DNA of 64,000 bases from Orthonyx spaldingii (GCA_013397795.1 VZTJ01002480.1:549571-613570); one strand, 5' to 3'. Shown: positions 52,501-64,000, counted from the first letter of the stretch. Translations and numbers: made by a program. The notes: a model not told the origin generated them from the letters alone.

Positions 52501-55500
52501 CGCTTCTCCCTGGAACGCCAGCTCAGTGAGCTTTCTCCTGATCACCCAAAAAGAGCACTCATCAAACAGGAACTAGTAAACACTTCCTCCCTGGGAGCCC
52601 GGCGTGGCAGCATCCAACCCACTTCAGTCATCAAACCTACAGCTCTTACAGGTAAAGGGGTCCTGCATGACATGTTGTTGTGAGGAGGACAGAGGGAAAA
52701 ATAAATTCTATTTCTTCTCGTTGTTATATGGATATTGGATTTTCTGGGAGCTGGACTTCTGTCTTCTAGGCCAGGCAGAGCTTTCTGAGCATACACATTT
52801 GCAGTCTATTAATCTGGAGTCAATTGAAACTATTAACCAACAAATCATGAATCTGAGAAATTCTGGGACCTCTTTGACGACAGGCTGACTGGAATCACTT
52901 TATCTTTTATATAATAATATTCCTTATTCTCCTAAAATTCCTCAGGAACCCTGGAAGTGAGACTGATGGGGTGTCAGGATCTGTTGGAAAATGTTCCAGG
53001 ACGCTCCCGAATGACTAGTTCTTCTCCCATCTGTGGCAGCCCAAGTGATTTGAGGTCCCTTTCCCGGACACGAGTTGGCCTGGGCCTCCATGGCCGTGGT
53101 GTTGCAGGAAAATACCGGAATGAAGAGCCATGTAGTGAGTACAGGGTTCCCTGCTGACCTGCCAGTGGCATCTCGGAGCAAGGGGGCTTCTCACTGGGTC
53201 ACCCTGGTGTGAGTGTTGTTATAAGAAACCTGATTTCTGCAAAACTAAGAGAGAGAATGTGTTGCATTATGCCTGGTCCTCCTAGGACTCTTCTGGAAAT
53301 TGGTTGGGATGTCCACCTTCAGCATGAGAGATTTTCTTTGGTGAAAGGTTATAATCTGTGTTTCCTCCTTTGTCCAGATGAGGTCCTTGCTGTGCTCAAG
53401 GTGGACAATAAAGTGGTTGGCCAAACAAACTGGGGACCAGTTAATAACCAGGCGTGGGACCAGAGCTTTGTCATTGAGCTGGACCGGGTAAGTCTGCCCC
53501 AGGTTCATATGCTGTTTGTTTTTCCATTTAACCTTACCTGATTTGCTTGTTTAGCTGCCATTCCACTTAGCTCAACCCCGTATTGCTGCTGTCCCCATGT
53601 CCTTTGATGTGCCTGTTAGCTCGGCCTTCCCCTGAGGGCAGAGCACCTCTGCCAGAGATTCAGCTTGAACATCATCTGTTGTCCTTCTCTCCTTATCTGA
53701 GCAGTTTTATTTCATCTTATCAGCAAAATGGCTCTCAGGGATTTCTAAATGGGGAACCAAGACAGCAATCTCCAAGAGGGTCTGTAGCTAAGAAGATCTA
53801 AAAAGACCAAAAGCAGGGAACAGATGGACTAAAGAAGATTTTTATGTGTACTCTTTAGTTTACTGATTTTTTTGTTTTGTTTTTTACAAATGCATGGAGC
53901 AGTATGTAACTATTCTGCCTTTGTTTTCTCCCCCACCATTCACCCATCCCACCAGTCTCGTGAGCTAGAAATTGCAATTTATTGGAGAGATTGGAGAGAA
54001 CTCTGTGCAGTGAAGTTTTTACGTTTGGATGATTTTCTTGATAATGAACGTCATGGGATGTGCCTCTTGCTGGAGCCCCAAGGAATGCTTTTTGCAGAGG
54101 TATAAATGTAAGCTTTGTTTCTTTTTCAGGGGATTCTGTCTGTTTAGGGTGTCTGCCCTGAAAGCAGTTGTTCAACCCAGAATACAAGGAATGGAAGCAG
54201 CAATAATCTAGAAGGGTAGAATGATACCTGAAACCCTCCTGCATCAATAGCCCATATAAGAATAAGGAACAACAGGATGTAATAGATGTGCACATGCCAT
54301 AGCCTGGAGTGACTCTTCAGCTGCTCCACTGTAATTACGTGTGTGTGCTGTGAAATCCGTTCGTTTTTATTTGCTTTCATTATGAGTCATCGGTGGCACT
54401 TTAATTAAACATATGGCTTAATGGCCAGGATTGAATCACAGAGACTGTAGAATCAGAGATCCAAACTCCCTCTGGCTATGCTTATTTTATCATCTTTCTG
54501 AGGCTAATAATAGCTTGAAGTACCATCAATGTAGAGATCATCTCGATAATCCCTTAAAAGCCTCAGTATTTTCTCCTTTGTGTTGTGATGAAAATTCCTG
54601 TGGTTATCATTCCAAAGTAGGATCTGGACCTCATGTACCAAAATTAGCCTCTTCTCCCTGCCTACTTGTTTTTGTGGTTGGTTTGTGGCACTTGGTTTTG
54701 GTTTTTTTTTTGTTTTTACTTCTGTGCCATGAACTACTGTGTCTGTTATCCTACAAATGGGTGTGTTCTTTATGCATGACTTCACAAATTAGATAAAGTT
54801 TTTTGGGGATACAAATTGGTCTTAATTGTGGGGGTTTTCTGAATTTCGGGTAGCAGGTAATTCCAGCCTCTAAACTCACAACTGAAGTAGCAGCAGGCTG
54901 AATCTGGAATAACAGTCTGGAGTCTGGGAGTGACTCAAAACTTACCAAACAGATAGGAATGGAGAATTTGATGAGAAAACAGGCATGTGTGAAAATTTGG
55001 GTTTACAGTTTAAATGGAGAATCCTGACAAATCCCTTTTGCTTCTCTGACAGGTGATGTTCTGTAATCCTGTCATTGAGAGGAAGCCAAAACTTCAGCGC
55101 CAGAAGCGCATTTTCCCCAAACAGAAAGGTGAGAAGTGGTTGTCCAGGGTGAGAGCAGGGCTTTGCACAAGCAGGTTCCCCTGTCCTACTCAATCTGAGA
55201 TATGTTAAAACTCTTGCTAATTACTGTGTATGTGAAAGTTTGGTCAGTCACACGAAGTTCAGGCAGCCTGGCTGCAGCACCATCTGTAATACAGTGTTGT
55301 CGTGGTGTTGTTACTCACAGTTAACATTGCTAGGAGGATTTAATTGCTAATTATTTAACAGACTTCTTAGCTCTGGAGCCTCCAGCATAAGAAGGACATG
55401 GACCTCTTGGAGCAGGGAGGGCAACTAAGATGCTCAGAGGGCTGGAGCCCCTCTGCTCTGGAGACAGGCTGAGAGAATTGGGGCTGTTCAGCTCTGAGAA

Positions 55501-58500
55501 GGCTCTGGAGAGGCCTTGGAAGCCCTCCCAGTGCCTTAAAGATGCTCCAAGAAAGCTGGCGAGGGAATTTGGAAAGGGTCTGGAGTGACAGGACTAAAGG
55601 GGAATGGCTTCCCACTGACAGGGCAGGATTAGAGGGGATATTGGGAAGAAATTTTTCCCTGTGAGGCACAGGTTGCCCAGAGAAGCTGTGGCTGCCCCTG
55701 GATCCCTGGAAGTGTCCAAGGCCAGGTTGGATGGGGCTTGGAGCAACCTGGGATAGTGGAAGGTGTCCCTGCCTGTGGCAGGGGGTTGGAATTAGATGGC
55801 CATTAAGGTCCCTTCCAACCCAAACCATTCCACGATTGTATGAGAAGATCCAGGACTCAAACTGTACTAATTTAACCAGCCATGCTGTTACTGATGAACG
55901 GATATTGGAAGGTTTTCTGGAAAACTCTGAATTACAGAACACTGTAGCATGAACAGGCTACTGACTCTCTATCAAGTCTCTAGAGCTGGCATCTCAGATT
56001 TATGAGATTTATGGACTGGAATAGCTTGCATACTTTCTTATTTCTCTGCAAATTCTTTCTTGTGAAGCTGAATAAGGTGAAACTTTACATACTGAGCTTT
56101 CATGGCAGTGGGGATAAATGAGACATTATATTTATACTCTTCAGGAAGTAGTAAAAATAATGAAAATATCCCAAATGTTTTACTCTTTTTAACACATTTT
56201 CAGAAACTTCCTGTTAACAGGCTGCATAATTAAAATGTAGTGTTGAAAGAGAAGAAAACCTGACTTGAAGTAAAATCAATTTTTAATGTTCTATTCAATT
56301 TCAACTTGAGGATAGTTATGATATTATATGGAGCTGAACTTAGGTGAAATAGCAGATCTGTTTCATCATCATTATTAATCTTTATTCCCGGAAGAAAAGC
56401 CCATTCTCCCAAGGGTGAGCTACCATTTTGGGTAACCCACAAGTGTTTGAGTGAAAACTATAGGTTAACATTACATGAGACTGTAATTCATGTGTTGTAA
56501 TCTCACTGATGTTTTGACTCTGACTCCTCCAGGGAAGGAATTTCTCCGAGCTCCTCAAATGAACATGAATGTTGCTGCCTGGGGTCGCCTGATGATGAGT
56601 TTCCTTCCTCCCTGTAGTTCCATCAGCAGTCTGAGTCCCCCACTTCACACAGACTTTCCTCCAGTTTCCCCACAAAGTCATGGTGATTCAGTGTTCAAAT
56701 TAAGTAGGTAAGTGATGGCCTGAGTGTTGTTGTGTAACACTCTGGAATGGGTGTAGGGTAGATCTTAAAATTCTGTTGCACCTTACTGAGGTGGAAGAAG
56801 ACACTGGTGAGAAAAATGTATCTGTCTAAAAAAAAAGAGTAGTTTCTGTGCTGTAAAGGAAAGAAAATTCCATTCATTAAATGTCTTCACCAGTACAGTA
56901 ACTGATCTATGCAAGGTCGGCATGTGATTGTTGTGATAAAAATGCACTCTGCTTTCATGAGTAATACAGCACTCAGAAGGGACATAGCTGAGATTTTGAA
57001 TGTGCTATAGAAGAAAATTCCCCCCCCCAACAAATTTTTTTTTAATTGAATCAGTTGTTCTCTAAAGTGATTATTCCCACTGATGCAGAGGACCTAGGAA
57101 AGAAAAAAAAAGACTCAACTACTATGTCACTACTAAAATCAAGATTTCCTTTAAATTCTTGACTTACTTCTACATACCTGTGGTTCATTAATTTTATAGC
57201 ATCAGAAAGCCAGTGTTGGAATGTGAGTCTAACCAGCTTTTAATTACTTTAGGAGAAAATAGGTCTTGTTGGTACTTCACAGACTTTTGGTGTGAGTCAG
57301 GGAGCCCTGTTGTCCAGTGATTTGGACTGAACTAACACAGCAGAGGTGATACAAAATTGTCTGTGTACAATGCTCTGCCCTGAGGCAAAATCTCCTTCAA
57401 TTCTATCTTACAAATGCAGTGACTTCCCTGTGGCTAAGCTTGCATTTACTGAGGAAGCACCACCCAAGCCTCCACGCCTTTTTCTGATGGCCAACTCCAA
57501 GGAATCAACACCATCTCCTGCAGATTCTCCGGTAACCACTTGGGCTAATTGGGAGAGTTGTCTTTTTTGCTGGTTGGTGTTCTTTCAAGGCTCTGTTCTT
57601 CTTATTTGTTTATTACTGAAGAAACTCACTGTGCTTTAGGCAGGTGTCTCATTAGCTGGCTGATCTCCAGGGATTCAGAATCCAGTGAGCCATTTTGGGG
57701 TGGAGTCTTCCGAAAGAGTTGCACTTTCTTTTTTTCCACCTCTTTTTTAAAATTGTAACTTGCTTTTCTTGGAGAAGCAGAATGGGAGGTAGGTCAGCAT
57801 TGGGAGTTCAGAACAGACTGCACAGAGAAAGCAGAGAAGGAAGGTCAGCAGGCTTTCAGAAGCAGATGAGGTTCTTTGTGGTTAAAGAAACTGGGCAAAA
57901 CCAAGAGCAGCTCTCCTTTTCTGACAGGAAGGAGCAGAAAAATTGCTTTGAGCAGTATAATGACCTGTTCTACCACATTTTACCCTTTCTCATTTGGCTT
58001 TTGTGATAGAGGAAACTGCATTCTTTGATCATTGTAACTCTTTACATGAGACGCCATTTGCTAGGAAGGAAATGTTCTATCCTAGACTTTTTAAAGGGTT
58101 TATTTTAAAAGATTTGACCCTATAAAATTATTGTACATGGGAATAGTTTTGTGTGCTCATAGTTAATCTGTTTTTATACTGCTTACCTCCAAGCAGAGGC
58201 AATGACCAACTGCAAGAACTTGTCTGTGGTTATGCTGGATCCTGACAGAGGAGAAAAGTTGGATGTAGGTTTTCAGGTTAGCCTTGGTGATTTCAGAGGA
58301 TGACCCACTGTATTTTTCTTTCTTCTCCTAGTGCCTAAAGAGACTACATGTTGAGGAGAAGTCTTGCAGCTCTCCAATTCCAGCATCTCCAAGGTAACTG
58401 TGGATAGCATGGGCTGTCTTAGGTCACAGATTAAAGAGTCACTGGGCTGAAATTTTTGAGCATGAAGTCTAAAATTCTGCTCAAGGTGCACTTTGGTTTC

Positions 58501-61500
58501 TCAGCCGCAAATTCTTAATGCTGAGCGTGGACAATACAATGAAAAATCTGCTCTGAACTTCACTAGCCAAAATGTCTACCCTGCCTTACCTGCTCATTAA
58601 CCCCAATACTGAGCCTGTTGATAGACTGCACTGCAGTGTAAGAGGTGATTTAGTAGAAGGTGAAGTCATTTAACTGTCTTCAAGTGCTTCCTTGAAGTGT
58701 TGTGGTGTAGTATGTTTAGATGTGTCTTTGTTCTAAGTAATGCATTCCAGAACTACTTTTGGCATCCCTCACACTCTTCTATTTCTACTGATTTGCAATA
58801 CATTGTCTTTCATTAAGATGGGAGGCATAAAGGAGGAAGTTGATTACAGTCTATGGCACATATACAGACACATTTTGTATGTAACAGGGATACACAGCAG
58901 TAAATATACCCAGGACAAGTAAAAAACCAGTGTACTATTTTTGAACAAAGACTGACTGAAAAAGCAGAAATAGCAAAATCTTCATGGACAGATACTCAGC
59001 TCTTCATTTCACTTACTGGAAGAATATAAAGTGTCTGTTGCCTTTTAAAAATTATCCTGGACTAAAGCATTTAGGGTGTAGGTTGTTTTGGTTTTTAAAA
59101 AAAATTATTTACTAGCAATTCTGTAGCCTGAATTTTCTTGATAACACCTTGTGGCTGACATTACATTCTGTGGCATCTCTTTATTCAGCTGTTTTCTTCC
59201 ACCAATATGTTGTCTGTTGTCCCAGTGTGTTTTATTTCCAGTTCCTGCTTGAGAACTTCTGTTCTTCTTATGCCCTTGTCCTCCTAGCACTGTAGACATG
59301 TCCCTGTCTGATTACAGTTGCTGCTGAGCCTGCTCAAAGGAGCGTAGGTGAAATTGAGTTTTGCTACCCCAAGGATGGGGGTGGAGAGGAACTAATCCTG
59401 TTATGGAAAGTAACAGAGAGAACAAGCCTAGAAGAGTCAGAATTGTTGCTCCTGTTGCCAGTACAGATGGAAGTCAGACTGCTGCCACTGGGAACACTTT
59501 CCTTACATCAGGGTTACCTTCTTCTTCCTAAGTGACAGCACAAGCTTTAGTTGTCAGGATTAGGGGAGGAGTGGTTGGCACTGCTGTTTGCTTTCCTTTT
59601 TGCTATACAGAGCTTCTTTTCTTGGCAACCACACACTCCTTTGTTAACTGCTCATGCATCTCCTGGGTATTGTCTCTTCTCTGTTTTTCTGCAGGAGAAG
59701 GACAGTTCAGCTCGAGGATTTTCACTGCATCGCTATGTTGGGCCGTGGCCACTTTGGGAAGGTAGTAGAGAAGTACACTGTGCAGGAGGGCAGTGGTTGT
59801 GAAGAGGGGACTCTGCCTGGGGGTCTGAATAGAAACATTGCAGTACAGAAGAGATTTGTTGCAGTGCAGATACAGAACAAACCCAGCCCAGCCACACAAG
59901 CAGCTGATAACTGTTGTTAACACTCAAAACTCCTGAAGATTTGTGACTTCAAAGCCTGGAGAAAGCTGTCCTGAGAGTGCTAAAGCAAAGCACACCATTA
60001 CCATTCCTTTCATGAAGATCCCTAGTGGAAGAGCTTCATCCCCAAAATTGTGCATAGCTCCTTCTGTGAGAACTCTGAGGTGCTCCTAAAGCACTGGGCC
60101 AGCTGTGATATTACTGTTTGGGAGAAGGACATAACTTACACTGACATCCTTCTGGACTGCTGCAGCACAAGGAGCAAAACAGAAGTGCTCTGTTTTTCGA
60201 GTTCCTTGAGTTAGGTTTTGAGGATGACTGTCTGGAGTGGATGGAAATAGTTGGCATCAGTTGGAGTTAAAGTAATCCGATAAGGAAATATGGTTGTTTG
60301 AAGTACAGCTTTTCTGTTGTCTTTCAGGTACTGCTGGCCCAATACAAGGCAACTGGGAAGCTGTACGCCATCAAAGCCTTGAAGAAAAAAGACATTATTA
60401 GGAGAGATGAAATTGATAGGTGAGCTTTGTTTAGAGATGGTTCTGTTGCCAGAGGCTACATTACCACAACTGTAATCAAATGTTAGCAGGTATGGTGTGT
60501 ACTGGCCATGGTACTCTTCAGGTTAAATGTGACCTTAAGCCTTGGATAAGTAAAATCAGAAATAAGGAAACTTAGAATGGTGTCTGACTTTTGTTAGAAT
60601 GACACCTGAAGAACACTCTGAAACTCATTGTTTGGAAGTATATAAGATAAATATTGTATTAGCCCTCACTTTTTATTTCTCTAACTTAAGATGTAAAGAT
60701 TTTCTTCTATGTCCTCTCTCAAAACAGCCTTTTCTGCTGAGTCTGTTTAATGCTGACGTTTTCGTTCTTTGAATCCTGGCAGCTTGAACTGTGAGAAGCG
60801 AATATTTGAGGTGGTCAATTCTTCTGGTCATCCATTCCTTGTGAACATGATGGCGTGTTTCCAGACCCCTCATCATGCCTGTTTTGTGATGGAATACACC
60901 CCAGGTGGGGATCTCATGATGCGCATACATGAAGATGTCTTTCCAGAGCATATGGCACAGTGAGTTAGAATTAGTCTTGTCTCCAGGAATTACAAATTTT
61001 TAACTTGAATTTTATCTATTTCCTGATAACTATTTCTATCTTTTAGGTTTTATACAGCCTGTGTAGTCTTGGGGCTCCAGTTTTTGCATGAGAAGAAAAT
61101 TGTTTATAGGTAATGTAGCAGAAACTCAGGTATAAGACAGTTTAGCAACTTGAAAGTTTATTTTTTTCTGTAACTGTGTCTGGCGCTCACTCTCTTGCTG
61201 GGGTTTCTGGTCTTTCTGTCTGTCTTTATTTTCCCTGTCACTATCAGCATGTTCATCGTGCTCACAGTAGAGAAAGTCACCTAGAAGCTATTCATCTGGC
61301 ATGCTGCAGGTGATTAATCCTCTGTGACATGTCAATACATTGTGGGGGGCACCTGTAAGTCACTGCTTTCTTTTTCACTGGGATAATTTGTCATGCTGTT
61401 GTGGGAGTCCTTTTCCAGATGAATAAGCCCCACCCAGCTCTAAGCTGCTTTGTGAGCCTTTCGTTTAGGGGAAAATATCAATCAATTAAGGGGAATCTTC

Positions 61501-63398
61501 CAAATAGTGCACGATTAAACCAAATGTAGACTTTACTCAGTCTAGATTTTATTTTCTTTATTAACATCTACCTTTTGCCTCTTGCAAAAAAACATGTTGG
61601 GTGGCAATCCTCAGTCTTCATCCACTGTTTTCTTTCATCTCCTTTGCCTGCAGGGACCTGAAATTGGATAATCTTCTTTTAGATGCTGAAGGATTTGTGA
61701 AGATCGCAGATTTTGGATTGTGTAAGGAAGGTGAGTGACTGGAGAAGCTGAAATTGAGACATCAGGATCAGTTTAGGATTTGGGCTTTAGTAGGTGTTTG
61801 TGTGTAACTTGTATTAATCCCCATTTTAAAAATTAAAACAAAAACAGAAAAGCGAAGCAACAAAAAAACCCCTCACCTATCTGGCCATGATGAATTTGGG
61901 AAGAATACCTTGTCATGTAATCTTCAGGAGACTTACGAAAGCATTTTTAAAACTGTGCTTTTTTGCTCAAAGGAGCCAGAATATAGGATAATATAAAACA
62001 TGTAGATGAGTAAAAGAGCAATGGAACGTGCAGGAAGCTCCCTTGGTTTTGCTGTTTATTTAAGCATTGTCTGTATATTTGTTATTTGGAGTTGTTGGGG
62101 GCCTCAGGTTTCACGCTTCTCATTGGCAATTCCCCTTACCCACGTAACAACATCAGGTGACAAATTACAGCTTTCAGGAGGTGAGGCTGCATCAGATCCA
62201 TTCAGTAACGTGTGCTGGATTTTACCAAAGTGTCCTTTTCCTACAGGAATAGGTTTTGGAGACCGGACAAACACCTTCTGTGGCACCCCTGAGTTTCTGG
62301 CCCCAGAAGTGCTGACGGACATCTCGTACACACGGGCAGTGGACTGGTGGGGCCTGGGCGTGCTCATTTATGAGATGCTTGTTGGTGAGGTAAGGCCACC
62401 TTCCCTCAGGGGATCTCACTAACCAGGCTTGGGAACCTGACCACCCGAGGTAAAATGTTGCTAAATGTAGCCAACTGATTATTAGTACCTCAGTTACATT
62501 TTTCTCAGTTCAGTTCATTTTTTCTCATTCATAGCTTGCCAAACTGTAATTAATCCATACAACACCCTGCTATTCTCATGCCTATTTAATATTGAGGAAT
62601 GGGTGCTATGTGGATTAAATAATAGAATGTCCCAATTGCAGTCACCGTTCCCTGGAGATGACGAGGAGGAAGTCTTTGACAGCATTGTCAATGATGAAGT
62701 CCGGTATCCACGATTCCTTTCAACTGAAGCACTTTCCATAATCCGTAAGGTAAAGGGCTTGATGGGTCTCTGGGAGCCTGAGGAATTTGCATTTACTGTG
62801 CAAGTGGATCCAGAGGGATTTGATTAGGACTGTATAGCATTTGTGTGTGTAATCTGGAGCTGCCTACATAGGCTAAGGAAATATTTAAAAATTTACACAT
62901 ACGTTCCCTTCTTTCTCTTTACATAAAGGCAATCCTTCTGTGTAAGGATGACTAAGCAGGCTGCTTACTGCTCCTGCTAAGTCTGGCACAGAGAAGTGTT
63001 GATTCAAGGGCAGGAATGTCAGAGCCATTCAGTGGAGATGGCTGGATTAATTTTTTTAATGTTACCCCATAGTCACAGGTGCACAATTAAGCTGAGATGC
63101 TCCATGCAGTTTAGGGCAGGTATCTTACTGCTGTTGGCAAGTTGTTTACAAGGAGCTGGGTCTGAGCAATTCCTGGCAGATGATGACCTTGGTGCAAAGT
63201 GAAAATGAGAAAACACTGAGGGATCAGTCCACCTCCTTTCTTTTGTTCTTCTCTCTGGAACATTGTTTCTGTCCATCCTTGTTCCCATTGTTTAATTTTG
63301 AACTGGTATTTCTGCAGCTGCTTCGGAAATGTCCAGAGCGTAGACTGGGAGCAGGGGAAAAGGATGCAGAAGAGATTAAAATTCAGCCCTTTTTTAAG
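46486..63398 (+). CDS. PKN3: Serine/threonine protein kinase N3, 3'-truncated, 21 exons visible
   Basis: PKNs are Rho/Rac effector kinases of the AGC group. The visible exons join in phase into 870 residues: HR1 repeats (AIQKELKIKEGAENLRK; LHVEMKVKQGAENMIQ; LRIEAAVAEGAKNVLK), a C2-like domain (TLEVRLMGCQDLLENV through VIERKPKLQRQKRIF), a proline-rich linker (PPKPPRLFL) and the kinase domain. Catalytic features present: Gly loop GRGHFGK, Lys of YAIKALK, YRDLKLDN, ADFGLC, and activation loop TNTFCGTPEFLAPE with the PDK1-type Thr. The last exons (AGC tail with turn and hydrophobic motifs) lie right of the window. Assignment to PKN3 rather than PKN1/2 rests mainly on synteny next to SET. Exons: 46486-46509, 49900-50182, 50743-50891, 51680-51809, 51923-52074, 52456-52651, 52946-53134, 53378-53487, 53956-54099, 55053-55128, 56533-56707, 57420-57531, 58332-58393, 59695-59761, 60328-60419, 60783-60959, 61047-61109, 61654-61730, 62247-62389, 62642-62749, 63318-63398. 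Confidence 0.94.
46510..49899 (+). other. PKN3: PKN3 intron 1 (3.4 kb)
   Basis: GC-rich at its 5' end (CpG island, minisatellite), then AT-rich. No other exon recognised. Confidence 0.6.
46577..46808 (+). repeat. PKN3: GC-rich minisatellite in PKN3 intron 1
   Basis: Three imperfect copies of a ~60-75-bp unit: ccctttggaggtcc, then (t)ccatccatcc, then cccgccgggaa/gag, starting near 46615, 46675 and 46730, with a degenerate lead-in near 46577. Confidence 0.8.
49900..50182 (+). CDS. PKN3: PKN3 exon 2, HR1a
   Basis: Acceptor gtgctgcag, donor gtaggt. Encodes GSSLLQLGNGMNLMDP, then the first HR1 antiparallel coiled coil (LLRRAIQKELKIKEGAEN through QELNARI). A second in-phase acceptor (tcttgcag) would start the exon at 49918 and remove six residues. 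Confidence 0.9.
50743..50891 (+). CDS. PKN3: PKN3 exon 3, HR1b start
   Basis: Acceptor tttgtgcag, donor gtaagc. Encodes GSVSPDPCLWERNPD and LKKQLHVEMKVKQGAENM through YSASK. Confidence 0.93.
51680..51809 (+). CDS. PKN3: PKN3 exon 4, HR1b end
   Basis: Acceptor tttcggcag, donor gtaaca. Encodes ERKLLATAQQMLQDSKTK through DTVDPA. Confidence 0.93.
51923..52074 (+). CDS. PKN3: PKN3 exon 5, HR1c start
   Basis: Acceptor aatggccag, donor gtaagc. Encodes RMGSTISALELRIEELR and the EAAVAEGAKNVLK core. Confidence 0.93.
52456..52651 (+). CDS. PKN3: PKN3 exon 6, HR1c end
   Basis: Acceptor ctggtag, donor gtaaag. Encodes AQGRLQESSQKIDLLRF through VIKPTALT, the linker into the C2-like domain. Confidence 0.93.
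52946..53134 (+). CDS. PKN3: PKN3 exon 7, C2-like domain start
   Basis: Acceptor attcctcag, donor gtgagt. Encodes GTLEVRLMGCQDLLENVPGR then a Ser/Arg-rich loop to NEEPC. Confidence 0.93.
53378..53487 (+). CDS. PKN3: PKN3 exon 8, C2-like domain
   Basis: Acceptor tttgtccag, donor gtaagt. Encodes EVLAVLKVDNKVVGQTNW through SFVIELDR. Confidence 0.94.
53956..54099 (+). CDS. PKN3: PKN3 exon 9, C2-like domain
   Basis: Acceptor tcccaccag, donor gtataa, phase 0-0. Encodes SRELEIAIYWRDWRELC and FLRLDDFLDN through GMLFAE. Confidence 0.95.
55053..55128 (+). CDS. PKN3: PKN3 exon 10, C2-like domain end
   Basis: Acceptor tctgacag, donor gtgaga. Encodes VMFCNPVIERKPKLQRQK through FPKQK. Confidence 0.95.
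55385..55842 (+). mobile_element. CR1 LINE 3' fragment in PKN3 intron 10
   Basis: Nearly intact CR1 3' end in + orientation: agaaggacatggacctcttg, gctggagcccctctgctctg, gacaggctgagagaattggg, gttgcccagagaagctgtgg, gtccaaggccaggttggatg, ggaaggtgtccctgcctgtg, ending aaggtcccttccaacccaaa with two degenerate copies of the terminal octamer (attccacg/attgtatg). 5'-truncated, with an internal deletion near its start. A long minus-strand ORF here is only antisense to it. Confidence 0.95.
56533..56707 (+). CDS. PKN3: PKN3 exon 11, linker
   Basis: Acceptor actcctccag, donor gtaagt. Encodes KEFLRAPQMNMNVAAWG, a motif shared with PKN2-type sequences, then a Ser/Pro-rich segment. Confidence 0.93.
57420..57531 (+). 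CDS. PKN3: PKN3 exon 12, proline-rich linker
   Basis: Acceptor caaatgcag, donor gtaacc. Encodes DFPVAKLAFTEEAPPKPPRLFL, with a class-type PPKPPR SH3-ligand-like stretch, through PADSP. Confidence 0.9.
58332..58393 (+). CDS. PKN3: PKN3 exon 13, linker
   Basis: Acceptor ttctcctag, donor gtaact. Encodes CLKRLHVEEKSCSSPIPASP, ending in phase 2. Poorly conserved region; supported by phase and splice sites. Confidence 0.8.
59695..59761 (+). CDS. PKN3: PKN3 exon 14, kinase Gly-rich loop
   Basis: Acceptor tttctgcag, donor gtagta. Encodes RRTVQLEDFHCIAMLGRGHFGK: start of the kinase domain with the ATP-binding loop. Confidence 0.95.
60328..60419 (+). CDS. PKN3: PKN3 exon 15, catalytic lysine
   Basis: Acceptor gtctttcag, donor gtgagc. 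Encodes VLLAQYKATGKLYAIKALKK (beta-3 lysine) through RRDEID. Confidence 0.95.
60783..60959 (+). CDS. PKN3: PKN3 exon 16, kinase N-lobe to hinge
   Basis: Acceptor atcctggcag, donor gtgagt. Encodes LNCEKRIFEVVNSSGHPF (alpha-C Glu), hinge MEYTPGGDLMMR, through FPEHMA. Confidence 0.95.
61047..61109 (+). CDS. PKN3: PKN3 exon 17, kinase alpha-E
   Basis: Acceptor tcttttag, donor gtaatg. Encodes FYTACVVLGLQFLHEKKIVY, running into the split YRD codon. Confidence 0.95.
61654..61730 (+). CDS. PKN3: PKN3 exon 18, catalytic loop and DFG
   Basis: Acceptor gcctgcag, donor gtgagt. Encodes RDLKLDNLLLDAEGFVKI and ADFGLCKE: catalytic Asp and metal-binding Asp both present. Confidence 0.96.
62247..62389 (+). 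CDS. PKN3: PKN3 exon 19, activation loop
   Basis: Acceptor tcctacag, donor gtaagg. Encodes IGFGDRTNTFCGTPEFLA (activation-loop Thr before FCGT), APE and VDWWGLGVLIYEMLVGE. Confidence 0.96.
62642..62749 (+). CDS. PKN3: PKN3 exon 20, kinase C-lobe
   Basis: Acceptor caattgcag, donor gtaaag, phase 0-0. Encodes SPFPGDDEEEVFDSIVNDE through ALSIIRK. Confidence 0.95.
63318..63398 (+). CDS. PKN3: PKN3 exon 21, kinase C-lobe end (last visible)
   Basis: Acceptor tttctgcag, donor gtagga, phase 0-0. Encodes LLRKCPERRLGAGEKDAEE through IQPFFK. The AGC C-tail that should follow is not in 63399-64000. Confidence 0.95.
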
Positions 63399-64000
63399 GT
63401 AGGAACTTGCTTTATCCCTCTCCCTTATTTCTGGTGTTTGAGCTGACAGTGATTTGCTCTCAGTTGGTATTGAGGCTTATTCCCCTTTGTTATCAGGGAG
63501 ATCTTAGTGATAGTTTCTGTTGCACCTCATTGCTCCATTCAGGAGTATGTTTCAAGTCTTGCTTGAAATGACATACCCCAAGTCTGTTTTCTGGGATCTT
63601 TACACTTCCAGAGCCGGATATTTCTGATCGTGCTGCTTCTATGTACAAATACACCTAACTTTAGAGACATGAACAAATATTCCTTTTAAAATCAAAGTGC
63701 AGCGTTGAAGATGTTATCTAGTGATGACAGTGACTGTCAGTCTATTTCACCACCTGCATTTGCAGGATACACATGAATCTTAAAAGAAATGAAGGTTAAA
63801 TTGCTTTGTGTCAGGGATATTTGTCTGTTCCAGGCAAAGCTGTTGCCATTCCTCCTCATTACTGCTCATCTGCCAAAAGTTTTTAGTCTTATAACCCTTG
63901 TCTGGCTTTGCATTGGAGCAAGAAAAGAACTTGGATGTCCGCAGAAATTGCTGAGATCCACAGATCCACCTGGCCGTGGCTGAGCTGTAGTTTTGTCCCT

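Noticed and set aside
55367..55942. 191-codon minus-strand ORF in PKN3
   Set aside because: It is the antisense of a CR1 3' fragment.

Overview
This is vertebrate nuclear DNA, almost certainly avian. Genes are split into short exons with GT-AG (sometimes GC-AG) introns, promoters sit in CpG islands, and the only interspersed repeats I recognise are CR1 LINE 3' fragments, typical of birds. The gene order SPTAN1 > < DYNC2I2 (WDR34), SET >, PKN3 > matches human 9q34.11; the chicken counterpart should be chromosome 17 (from memory, not searched).

Layout: 1-16045 is the 3' part of SPTAN1 (alpha-II spectrin, + strand), giving the last ~986 residues: late spectrin repeats and the C-terminal EF-hand domain. 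It includes two small in-phase cassette exons in the last repeat: an 18-nt microexon and a 63-nt exon matching in size and place the heart-selective 'cardi+' insert. About 16040-22973 is DYNC2I2, complete, on the minus strand, tail-to-tail with SPTAN1 so that the two mRNA 3' ends nearly touch. Its CpG-island promoter (22.56-23.45 kb) carries a near-perfect RFX X-box and a CRE. About 23.5-33.7 kb is a gene-poor spacer. A CR1 fragment (33.79-34.12 kb) abuts the SET CpG island, which is broken by a 653-base assembly gap (34663-35315) that probably hides SET exon 1. SET exons 2-8 run 36235-40993, followed by a 3'UTR of about 0.9 kb. After a 4.5-kb spacer, PKN3 starts in a CpG island at 46486 and runs off the right edge. 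Its 21 visible exons encode 870 residues: HR1 repeats, a C2-like domain, a proline-rich linker and most of an AGC kinase domain.

The four genes are not an operon and have separate roles: membrane skeleton (SPTAN1), retrograde intraflagellar transport (DYNC2I2), histone chaperone/PP2A inhibitor (SET) and Rho-effector kinase (PKN3). I found no previously undescribed system. The most useful observations are the spectrin cassette exons, the X-box that overlaps an in-frame upstream ATG of DYNC2I2, three GC-AG introns, the abutting 3' ends and the missing SET first exon. Exon boundaries were set by reading splice sites and checking that phases join; no alignment or search was run, and family comparisons are from memory.
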